DNA of 64,000 nt from Thunnus maccoyii (taxonomy: Eukaryota > Chordata > Actinopteri > Scombriformes > Scombridae): contig NC_056548.1 of the NCBI RefSeq assembly GCF_910596095.1, forward strand, positions 11,681,151 to 11,745,150. Direction: 5' to 3'. Shown here in pieces: positions 1-12,000 of the stretch. The first letter of the stretch is position 1. Each line of letters starts with the position of its first letter. The notes beneath the pieces are model-generated. The model worked only from the letters and a program-made list of their open reading frames with translations. It was not told where the DNA came from and made no database searches. The translations under genes were made by a program, and so were the position numbers.

Positions 1-3000
1 TCAGACTAATATCGGCAGCATCTTGGCAGCTGTCAACCCCTACAAGCAGATCTCAGGTATGTATGACCCAGAGAGGGTGGACCTGTACTCCAAGCACCAC
101 CTCGGGGAGCTCCCACCGCACATCTTTGCCATTGCCAATGAATGCTACCGCTGCATCTGGAAACGCCACGACAGCCAGTGTGTCCTCATCAGGTGAGTTT
201 TCGCCTGGGAGTTGGGTCAATATTTGCCTGGACACAGATCAGACAAAACGGTGTATGTAATGACGGGCCTCATGCAAGAACCACTTGTACGAACAGATTC
301 GTTCTTAAGATGCACGTAGGAGCAATTTAAGAACGTTTGTGGCATTCATCAATTTTCTTGTACACAGAATTTTATTTTAGGTACGATTGAAATTTACAAA
401 TGGTCCAAACCTGTCGTACATGTCTGAATCAATAGATCTCTGCCTTTCTTCACATGGGAAAAGACTTGTTTGACTTAGAATGATAATGTCTTAATTTGAA
501 TTCATTTGGAGTTTAAATATAACAAAAATTAAATTTAACTAAAACAAACTTAAGGCAAAATTAACATTCTGTTTATTATATTATCATCATCATTGCTGCC
601 AATTTACTGAAAGTTTTTTTTAGATTTTATTGGCATATTTTGGCACAGCAGCTTCTGCATTTCAGTAGTTTTTATGAAATTTCTCTCACTACGACAGCTG
701 CCTCTGTGCCTCTGTGTCTCTGTGCAGTATCTGTCCAGTATAATCTTGTGTAGCAGCTGACAGTAACATCACCTGTAGACTATAATGTTCTCAAACATCT
801 CTGTGACTGTCACATCCCTTTACCGCCTCCCATCACGGAGCGCTTTGCTTTAGAAAGATGTTTTTAGCATCTGACTTCATGATAAAGCATTCTCTGTTTA
901 TTTCTGCCGCGTCATTTGGCAACTGGATTCATATTTTCTAATAGTTTGGGGTGTCAGACTACTGACGCTCCTAAATTTATGATTTTTTTCTACTGATTGA
1001 TTGAAAGTTGGACTTGAAGCCATGCAGTGTTTTGACTTTTTGGGTACTTTTCTGTGAATTGTATATGGCAATTTCAAGGTCGTGGATAATGCTAATTATA
1101 ACACTTCATGAACGCGCACTTACTCATGAACAGGTGAAATTCATCAGGGTGAAACAAGCAATTTACGACAGGTTCAGGCTGTTAAGAGAGTTTGTTAAAT
1201 CGGACTTGGAACACTTGTACAATCAAACCTCAGAGAAAAAAGTAAGAAAGTTTTAGGATAAAAAAAGGTAAAATACTCTTGCATGAGGCCCAATGTCAGT
1301 TAAGTAGTAACTGCTGTAGAGCAGTGCCAGTAGGGATTGCTACTAGCAACAGCATGTTCAAAAGAAACCAACTGAAACCAGTTACAGGCAGTCTACCTAC
1401 CAACATATCCACAAGAAATTTCAGGGATATTTGACAAATAGTAGCCAGAGTAAATAAAAAAATCTCTTACTCACATCATGAATATCAGAGCACTCGAATG
1501 TATTAACAATCTTTCATTTGGACGGGTTTGTACTTGGAGTCTATACATAAGCAAGCAGAGAGTGACAGCTTTCAGACATATTGATTTCTGAGGCTGATTA
1601 GGGAGAGAGACTGAGCGTATATTGAGTCCAAAGAGTCGAACGAAATTATATTTTTTGTAAGCTGAAGAAGAATTAGAGGATGAAATCATTTTGTGTCTCC
1701 CTTGGTAGTGAATATTTATGAACTACACCCAGTCACACACTGGGTTAACTACTCCAGGTCGACTTGGCAAACTGACTTGATCTTGCACACGTCTCATCAT
1801 GCTTTCAATTGCACTCAGGCCTTATCTCCATGGTATCCTGATTGAGATAGACTGGGAGCTAATGCAATATCTCTGAAGCTATCAAACTTCAATATCAATT
1901 AAACAACCAGACCAGTTTGAGATATGGGAATGTCAGAGAAGGTCACGATGTATTTAATTAAACTTGATTGTGTTTGTGTGTGATTGTGTGTGTGTGTTCA
2001 CTCCAGTGGTGAGTCGGGGGCAGGGAAGACAGAGAGCACTAAACTGTTGCTGCAGTTCCTGTCGGTGATGAGCCAGAACTCAGCCGGAACTCCTCAATCG
2101 GAGAAAACCACACTTGTGGAGCAGGCCATCGTACAGAGCAGGTACGAACTTAATAAATAGTTTATAATGCACTATAATTTAATTATAATCATACATAAGT
2201 GTTTATTAATGTATATTTGTCGACAACCATAACTCCTCTTGTGGGCATCCATAAATGGAGGCTGGTCTATAAACAGATAATAAATCAGAATATGGTAAAA
2301 CACAGTTGTAATAACATTAATAAACACTGAAATGTCCTTATATCTGCTTATAACTACATCATAATGTGTTGGAAACACAGATACTGCTTATAAATGCTAA
2401 ATAGGGCGACTAACAGTAAAGTCTTATCAGTAACAGCAAAGAAACCCTTTCTTGTTCCTTTTATCATTACTGCCAGAGGTGTTTTTTTGGTCTTTTTGTA
2501 CAAATCCAAGTACAGTCTCAAGTGTAATGGTAAGTCACTGGTCTTCATGAGCAATGTCTTTCAGGTATCTGAATGTAGACCATTAAAATGTCATAGCATT
2601 TAAACATTTTCAAATTACTGAGACCAGGTTCCTTAAATGCATAGACATATTAATTAAATGTATAGGATGTGCAGCCTTATTTTTCTGCTTAAATGCTTTA
2701 TTAGACAGTGATGTGTGGTGACAGGAAATGAGGAGAAAGAGACAGGGAACAACATGCAACCATGATCCCTGGCTAGATTTTGGGTGGCCCTGTCTGTCAC
2801 TGTCATATTAATTCTTTATTGTTGGTCAAAACATGAGGCTTGAAGTTATTTGATTTCAAATCTTAGGTCAAATCAAATCTTTTTGGGAGTAAAGTCTCAA
2901 GTAAGTCTCATAGCAGTCAAGTCCAAGTCAACTCTCAAGTCCTGATTTTTGTGTCTTAAATGATACTGAAATCTAGATACTGTTGCAGAGCTGACCAGTG

Positions 3001-6000
3001 TTTGTATCGAGCAGTTATGGACATGTTAATAGTGGAGTAACAGGGCGCTGCTAAAAAAAAGAGCACACTTTTCAAGTTTCTCTGGATCAATAAAGGTCAG
3101 TAGGTTTTATTGCTTTTGAGGGAAAGTATTTGTTGGCCTGTGCAGCACATGATGGATATACTATAATCTATGTTGCATTCACTAACGGCGGGTTTTTTCT
3201 CTCTCTCTGTAGTCCGATTATGGAAGCGTTTGGTAATGCGAAGACTGTTTACAACAATAACTCCAGTCGCTTTGGGAAGTTCATCCAGCTTCACTTCTCT
3301 GAGGGTGGCAACATACAGGGAGGCTGCATTGTTGACTGTATCCTTTTTTTTTTAAAATACAAAATAAATTTATAGTATGTGCTATAGAAATATATTCGTG
3401 ACAGTGATCAGTAACGAGCTGACTCAGTTTGATTGTTTCCTTGACTCTCTACCTTTCAGATTTACTGGAAAAGGTAAACATATCTGGGGCTGCAGCTTGT
3501 TCATGTCATGTTTAAATTTATGGATAGTGATTTGTCTGTTTTGCTTTGAGAATCATAATGAAATGCTAATAATGGCTTTGGCTGTATTGATTTTGCTGCA
3601 GAACCGAGTTGTACGACAAAACCCCGGAGAACGTAACTACCACATCTTCTACGCACTGCTAGCGGGAGCTAACAAAGAGCAAAAAAGTGAGGAAAAGCAG
3701 GGTTTATTTTCAAATATCAACAGTGTCCTTTAGAAATTTTACATTTTCCCATGTTAAGTTACACTATACACCATACTGACATCATGTATTTTCTCGATCA
3801 GGCCTCTACTTTCTGGAGGACCCTCCTGAATCTTTCCACTACCTCAGCCAATCAGGATGTCTAAAGGACAAGAGTCTGAATGACAAAGAGCTGTTTAACA
3901 GTGTTATGGTCAGTGAGATTGTATTTCCCCTGTTTGCTTTTCGACCATGAAGAATATTCTTCAAGTAGAGTAGGAGTTTTTCAAACATTTCCCAGAGCAC
4001 CTTTATTAAGGTCTTAAAAAACACATTTCCATACATTCTGTACGGTATGTTTTTACCTCTTAAGGAAGGATATTTCCCTCCTTGTTACCCTGTTCGTCAG
4101 CGTCCTAAAGACTAAAGACATATGAACAGATCCCCATGAAATGTAGTGATGGGTGTGGTCAGAAGTGTGCTTTGTTGCACCTTTAACCACACCCAACAGT
4201 GATGTCACAGGAGGGTCCTGGAGTCCACCTGTACATCACTGCAGCAAGGTGAGAAATTAAACTACTGGAGGTCAACTTTCAGGGAGTGTAAAGTTACTTT
4301 TTATGTATTTTTTTTTTTAACCATAACTATAAAACTATAAGAGAGACTTGATTCCATATTTTAAGGGGATATATTCAGGGTTATAAAAAGATGTGACTGA
4401 TAGGAATGATGTTGTTGGGTTTTCAGTAATAGTTTGTGCCTAAATAGCTGCTAGAAAAATGTATAGAAATTCCAATAAAAACGTCTGTGAGTTGCTGCAC
4501 TCAGCCATATTTCCTTAATCCCTTCAGTCTTGAGATATTGAGGTTAAGACCTAACCTTTGTCAGCACATAATTCATAAAAGTTTTTATGCTGTTTGCAGC
4601 ACCTAATCTTTTTTCCTTTGCTTTACTTTGTGTAGGAGGCGCTGAAGGTGTTAGAGTTTACAGAGGAGGAGATCAGAGACATGTTTAAGCTGCTGTCGGC
4701 CGTGTTACAGCTCGGTAACATTGAGTTCATGACCGCAGGAGGAGCCCAGATCACCACCAAGCAAGGTGAGGGAGCAGCTCATGGATAGTTGTAGAAAGTA
4801 AAACTTAAATAGATGCATTGCTGGTGTGTGAACCATCTCTGTCATCTTTCCAGTGGTCACCAATGCCAGTGAGCTGCTGGGTCTGGATGTCTTCCAGCTG
4901 TCTGAGGTGCTGACTCAGCGCTCTATTATACTTAGAGGAGAGGAAATCTGCTCCCCACTCACTATAGAGCAGGTCAGTATTCACGCATACAGTGTATATA
5001 TACACACATTAACACACAATCTCTGATCGATCTCTGCCTCTTCTTGACACACTCATCCTAATCGTCCTGTGGGTTTCCCTCTCATTGTCACAGGCTGTGG
5101 ACTCCCGAGACTCTGTTGCCATGGCGTTATATTCCCAGTGTTTCTCCTGGATCATCCTCAAGATCAATCAGAAGGTCAAAGGGAAGGAAAACTTCAAATC
5201 CATCGGCATCCTCGACATCTTTGGCTTCGAGAACTTCGAGGTGAGGTGAACTTTGAGCTGTTTTGCTGGAAGACACACAGACCAGATACTGATCTGTATA
5301 TAAGATGTATGTCTCTCTACCTCCAGGTGAATCGGTTTGAGCAGTTTAACATCAACTACGCCAACGAGAAACTCCAAGAGTACTTCAACAAGCATATCTT
5401 CTCTCTGGAGCAGCTGGAGTACAACAGGTGCACTTTTACATGACTGTGTCTACAGAAACCTGTAAAAGAAATGACTTAGACAGGACAACATAATTAGTTA
5501 TTTACAGTAGATTACTGACTTAAATATAACAATATAAAATATATAAAATACAGCTTTAAGTGAACAAATAAAAACATTAGGTCCAAACAATATTTTATAC
5601 ACAATATAGTTCTGTAAATGCATTCAAAGAATTAATTTACAACAAAGTGTAGTGTATAATGTTGAATTAAATCCAATTTTCATGTGAAACCCAATATTCT
5701 CCACAGGAGTCAGAGAAATGTTGAATGAAAATTAATTTGAAGATACATTAAGCCTGGTCCATTACTGACTTGATGTTCTGGACTGTAACACACACGTTAT
5801 TACCCACTACATTATACACATTATACACTGTCAAAAATCTGTTTGAAATGGAACTTGTTTTCATTTTCCTGCAATCTTTTTTGGAGATATTCAGGTTGTG
5901 TGTGTCAGAGGATCTTTGTGCAATAGTATGAGCGAAGAGAAATACACCAGTTGCATAATAGTCTGGGTTTATGTTCTACAGGGAAGGTGTCCAGTGGGAC

Positions 6001-9000
6001 GCTATAGACTGGATGGACAACGCAGAGTGTCTTGACCTCATAGAGAAGGTAAGAAACTGATGTATCATAACTCATATAATGTACAGTACTTAGAGTTGCA
6101 ATAAAGAGAGTTAATCCAAGTCTGCCAACTTTATATCGTCTGGGCATCTGGCCAGGAAGTTGAACTGTTGGCCCAGAATTTGCTAATGGCAAAAACAAAC
6201 AGTTATCATCACTTTGTGATTATAATCACTTTGTGATTATAACTGTAATGAATGGACTTTTCTCACTCTGAGCTGGGTAGAGGTGGGTGAAAATAAAGGT
6301 CACTTCCCTGCCAGTTAAAAGCTGCGTTGGATGCCTGCCTCGGATGCTTTCTGGAAACTGATCTAATAACATCGGACTGATGTCTTTGAAAGTGATGCTG
6401 ATTTCATAAAGTTGATGCAATAACATGATGTGTTTTTTTTTCTCTCTCTCTCTCTCTCTTAGAAACTGGGCTTGTTGGCACTGGTGAATGAGGAAAGTCG
6501 ATTCCCCAAAGGAACGGACTTTACTCTGCTGGAGAAGCTGCACAGCAGACACTCGGTGAGTTATTTACACATTTGTTGGTGCACCTCATACATTATTCAG
6601 AAAGTGTTCAGCTGCTCTTTGACTGTTAAACGTCACATGATATTTTATTTTCTGTTTTTCTTTTCCCGTTTGCTGCAGACAAATCCTTACTATGTCAAGC
6701 CCAGACTTGCTGACCATCAGTTTGGTATCAAACATTATGCTGGAGAGGTGAGTTGTGTATAACTGAGCCTCTTTATAGCAACATGCTGTATATGGTAGAC
6801 TGTTTCAGGGGAGTTTTATGTCGAGCTTGTCTGTCTCTGTCAGGTCCTGTATGATGTCAGAGGGATCCTGGAGAAGAACAGAGACACTTTCAGAGATGAT
6901 ATCCTAAACATGCTCAAAGACAGCAGGTAGGACATTTCCTCAGAAACCTGGTAATTATGATGAATTGGCTGAGTTAATAATGAACTGGAGTTGTAGTTAA
7001 TCCTGCAGTTATATATCATTCAAAGACAAAACAGCTTTGGAGGGTAAATCTATTTGAACTCAGTTTACTTATTTTTTGTGTGCTGACGTATGAATCATTG
7101 ATGCCAACAGATTTATAGTAAATAAAACAATTGCTAGTATCACATGTTCATTTTGTCAGGTGAAAGTCGTGTATATCCAAAATATTAACTTTTCATGGCG
7201 TGAAAAACAACTTTGCTTTATGAAAATGTCTTTTACGTTGTCTGATGGGCTTTGAAAAGAGAGCATAACATGTCAAGATAATGGAAGATCAAAGATTTTA
7301 ACCTTACAGCAACATTATGTGAGTTGTTTGAGATTGTGACGTTATGTTGCTGAAAATATGGGTGATTTATGTTCTCGTTTCTGAGTTTGTTGTCTTGATC
7401 ATCGCCTGTTTCCTCCAGTGACATCACTTAAATGTAGGTTTGTAATCCACTATGTCTCTGTTGCCTCCCAGACTGGACTTCATCTATGACTTGTTTGAGA
7501 AGGTTGGCAGCAGGAACAACGAGGAGAAGATGGGAACAGCCAGACGCAAACCTACAGTGAGCTCCCAGTTCAGGGTGAGTGATGCATACAGTTTACACAC
7601 ATATGCGCTGATATTTTAATAGGGAAAGTAAATAAAAATTATTAGATAACCAACATAACAAGCATCTCATAACAAGAGATCAGAGCCCCACGGAATGAAA
7701 GAATAGTGATGTATAAAAAGTGCTGCAACAAATGATTACTTTCATTGTCAATTATTCTGTCAGTTATTTTGACAATTAGTAGATTGTCCAGTTTTAAAAA
7801 GGTCTGAAATTAGTGAAAAATGACTTCATTTTCTTCAAATTAACTTTTTTTGTTTGAATGACAGTCCAAAGCCCAATGACATTAAATTGACAGTATGATG
7901 TAAAACAGACAAAAGCAGGAATTTTGCACATTTTGAGAGACTGGAATGAGTGAATATTTGCATTTTACCTTAATTAATGACTTAAATGATTACTCAATTA
8001 TCAAATATGTTGGTGATTAATTTTCTGTGGATCAACTAATCAATTCATTGACTAGCTAAAGATGAACATTTCTAACAGACTACTTTACAAGTGCTTGTCT
8101 TTCTTACCTGTAACGAGTGAAGTAAAAATTAATTTTGTTCACTGCTATATGAAAGAAAAAGGATTGCAATTTCTATTTTCTTTCTCTGTCTCTTCAGGAC
8201 TCCCTCCATGCTCTCATGGCCACTCTGAGTGTATCCAACCCTTTCTTCATCCGCTGCATTAAGCCCAACATGGAAAAGGTCAGCCTGTTTCTGTCTCACA
8301 CCTCCATCAGTTCTCACATTAATACTCTCTTAGAACATGATTGCTTGTATCCGATAAGGTATCAGTTTAATCTCAAGCCAACTTCCCTTATTTTATTCGT
8401 AGAATCCAAATAAATTTGACCCGGAGGTTGTCCTGAACCAGCTGAGGTATTCTGGGATGTTGGAGACTGTCAAGATCCGTCGTGCAGGGTTCCCTGTCCG
8501 CAGAACTTTTAAAGACTTCTTCTTGCGGTTTGTATCTCTGTTGTTTGTGTGTTTTTGTGCAAGTGTCTTTAAATTGATCTCCTTGTGAGATATTGAATGT
8601 TGTTTTTCCTTGGTTGAACTATTTCTGAGATCTGTCTTTTGTTGTCTCTCGCACTCTGTCTCCTCTGTTTCCTACCTGCCAGGTACAAGATCATCCACAA
8701 AGCGAAAGTGACCACAGCAGGGGATGATAAGAAGAGGAGTACAGATCTTCTAACCAAATATGACAAAACCAAGAAAGAATGGCAGTTAGGCAAAACCAAG
8801 GTAAGATTTAGCAGACTCTAAAATAATTTTGGTCATTACCTACACCTGCCAGTAAAGATTCACAATCAAAATCTTGAGGGGTCATCTGTACAGTATAATG
8901 ACGTTTTTCTGCTAATCCTTCACCTTTGTTCTGTAGGTGTTTATGAAAGAGTCTCTGGAGCAGCGTTTAGAGAAGGACAGGGATGAAATCCGACGCCAAG

Positions 9001-12000
9001 CTGCCATGATAATCCGAGCTCACTTGCTCACTTTCTCTGCAAGGTAAAACCCTTGAAATTGTAGGAATTCAACAGAAGGTCCTACCTCAGTGAAACCCAC
9101 AATTTTTTTCATTCCTGTTCCGGTTTTGTCCACAGGAAGCACTTTAAGCGCGTACGTGCCAGTGTCATCACCATCCAGAGACACTTACGGGGACACAGCC
9201 AACGCAAACGGTACCAGAAGCAATGCAAAGCAGCGCTAGTGCTGCAGAAACACAGGCGTGGTCAGGTGGCGCGCACCAGAGCTCGGAAACTCAAAGAGGA
9301 GAGGAGGAAGACGAGGGAGGAAGAGCAGAAGAAGAAGGAGGAGGAAGAGAAGAAAATGGCAGGAGAAGGGGAGCAGGAAGAAGTGAATGAAAAAGAAAAA
9401 GCTGAGCAAAAAGAGAAATCCTCGGAGGCAAGTGCTGCACAAAGTAATCAGTATGAAGATGTATCTGCTCACACATAAATTTTCTTTGTTTCCACAGACT
9501 CTCCAGGGACAAAATAGCAAATATAGAACGAATGTTTCAGCAGTATTTGTTGCTGAATATGTCCTTTCTCTGCCCCTCTAGGAAGAGGCTCGCCAGATGG
9601 AGGAGATCCTACAGTTGGAGCGAGAGATAGAGCGCTTGCAGAAGAAGAGAGAGGACGAGGTGTCGCAGCTGTGTGAGTCTTCCAAACAGGAGCTCCAGCT
9701 TCGCAGGGACGCTGAGCTCAAGCGGATGAAGAAGGAAGCGTCCCGCAAGGCCACAGAGCTCATCGACCTCCTGAACTTCGGAGGCGTGGATCCTTCACTG
9801 GGAGCGGTCGGGGCTAAGGCTGCTGCAGAGGTGAAACCCCCGAAAGCTGCAAGTGCCAGCACAAGTGCATCCAAAGAGGAAGAGGTAGACGAGGGCTTCC
9901 ATGCTGAAGAGGAGTGCATCCCTCTCCCTGACTTCCCCCCTCCTGCTGAGACGGACCAGCCTATGGACCAGGAAATATTTGCTCAGCTCCCGCCTCCCCC
10001 ACCTGCTTTTGCAGAGGGAACAGTGCCTCCTGCACCACCTCCTCCACCTCCCTTGCCCGCAGATGGCGTGCCTGTCGCAGGCATGCCTCCTCCTCCTCCT
10101 CCTCCTCCTCTCCCTCCACCTGGAGATGGCTCTGCTGTCCCTCCACCTCCTCCTCTTCTACCACCTCCACCTCCCCCAGGAGAGGGGATGGAGGGGGAGA
10201 AGAAAGATGGAGCCAAGGTGGAGCCGGAGAGAAAGGTGAGCATGGTGGAGAGCCTGGTGGATGGAGAGGAGCCGATCTACAGCATGCCAGCAGACACCGA
10301 GTCAGATTACGACCAGGAGGAGGAGGAGGGGTCGGTCAACGCTGGAGATGACAGCTCCGTATCCGGGAGCAACCGCGGGAGCACTGCCGTGGCAGATGAG
10401 GAGCACCCGAGGAAGTCCACCTGCACCAACGCCAGCATCGAGTCCTACAGAGGCAGCTCTGACTCTGTGAGGACACACACTTACACGCATCCTCACACGC
10501 GTGCACGCAGACATGTATGCGCAGCTTTACAGTGAACATTTTCTCAGCACTGTGATAAACTGACTGTGTAATATACTTTAATGTTCATTTATATGATTTA
10601 ACTGCCGTGTTCATTTGTTTTTATATAAAAAAGTAATTGATTTATGTTTTTGTCTGCTGTTTCAGTATGCAGACAGTGATGATGAACATGATGGTATGAT
10701 GGACACTGATGAAGAGGTGACGAATGGCAGAGTGACTCTGCTTAATGGAAATGGACCGCCATATTTCCATGGTTACCTCTACATGAAGGGTGAGTTTAGA
10801 TGTCGTCTTAGTGTCAACACTTTTTGGTTTTAACATGGGGAAAAAACTTCATTTTGTATAACTGTACCATCATGGCTGTCTCATCCTGAAGTTAAACCAT
10901 CTCCAGCTTTTTAATTTTACATGTAATGTCTATTCATGAATGTAAATTTATCCTCTGCTCCTTCAGCTGGTCTGATGATCCCATGGAGGAGGCGTTGGTG
11001 TGTGCTAAAAGACGAAACCTTCATGTGGTTCCGGTCCAAACAAGAGTCTCTCAAGTCTGGCTGGCTCTATAAGAAAGGAGGAGGACTCTCGACTCTCTCA
11101 CGCAGGTTGTTGTAGTTATCACTGAGTGTAGCCTGCATGCGTATTAAATGAAAATCTCCAAAACCAATTTAGGAAATGTTCATTGAAAGATTATGAAGTT
11201 GTCCACAGAGCCATAAAATCCTAAAAACCTTCAAAATCCTTTAAAAAGTCATTGGATAGAGTGCAAAACCCGCAGTTATCTAACTAAAAGCACTGCTGCT
11301 TTTCTAAACCCTTTAGACAGTTTAGACAACAATAATGTGATACATAGCATTAACAGTTTGACTAGTAGTTGCATGCAGCTTGAAGGGCACAGGTTTGATT
11401 TGTGTGCATGAACATGTTCATTTTCTCTGAGAGTTGTTAAACAAGGTTGTGTGTGCTGTAGAAGTATTTTGGCCATTTGTCTAACTTGATGCTTTGAACC
11501 TTCTGCAGAGCCGGAAATCTACAATCTCCTGCTCAAGCTGATGTACTGTGATATTACTGATATTTGACTTTCAAGTACAAGCTAATCTGTTTCAGGTTTA
11601 CAGAAATTATAAAACAAAGTGCATAAAAAGCCAGATTACTCTTTATTCAGAAAGGTATTAAAAGAGAACTCCTCTGATTTAGTGTTGTCGGACTCACAAT
11701 GGACAGTTCTAAAAAAAAATTCTAAAAAAAAGAACCAGAGATATCGTCTTTTATTCCATGCATTCTTCTTCCTTGTCAAAACCTGGTGCCTACATTACCC
11801 ACAGTGCAACTTGTCTTGATTCACGCAACTTTACTGATTGGGATGTGTTGTGCTTGGGGCTAATGAAGCCTTGAGCCGCTACCTTCAATCAGAGATTAGG
11901 AGCTGGCTATAGAGGTCTGGTAAACCTCACTTCTTTCTGATCTCACACCTCCAGATTTTTAAACTTGTACTTCTGAACCCCAACTGATGCTGCCTCAAGT

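Larger units (their letters stand above)
5..8800 (+). other. myo10: myo10 motor-domain exons 1-18
   Basis: Exons: 5-192, 2007-2141, 3213-3337, 3460-3473, 3602-3686, 3802-3908, 4636-4765, 4854-4972, 5094-5240, 5327-5427, 5982-6048, 6463-6555, 6679-6747, 6844-6926, 7472-7574, 8198-8278, 8403-8527, 8683-8800. Visible motor signatures are the P-loop GESGAGKT (exon 2), switch [11 protein letters not shown] (exon 3), switch [11 protein letters not shown] (exon 9), the relay [13 protein letters not shown] (exon 10), [12 protein letters not shown] (exon 16) and the [13 protein letters not shown] converter start (exon 17). All nucleotide-binding loops look intact, so this should be an active ATPase. 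Introns in this part hold several inverted-repeat elements, listed separately. Confidence 0.93.

Noticed and set aside
3097..3294. 65-residue - strand frame
   Set aside because: Antisense to myo10 exon 3; no independent support.
9236..9520. Leu/Phe/Ser-rich frame on the - strand
   Set aside because: Antisense shadow of the Lys/Glu-rich myo10 helix exon; composition follows from the complementary codons.
9500..9581. Possible extra myo10 exon after the AG at 9498-9499
   Set aside because: No donor at its end and the frame meets a stop. Direct joining of 9427 to 9582 keeps the frame and the expected helix.
9961..10243. Gly-rich and Glu-rich frames on the - strand
   Set aside because: Antisense of the polyproline coding tract (CCT/CCA codons), not genes.
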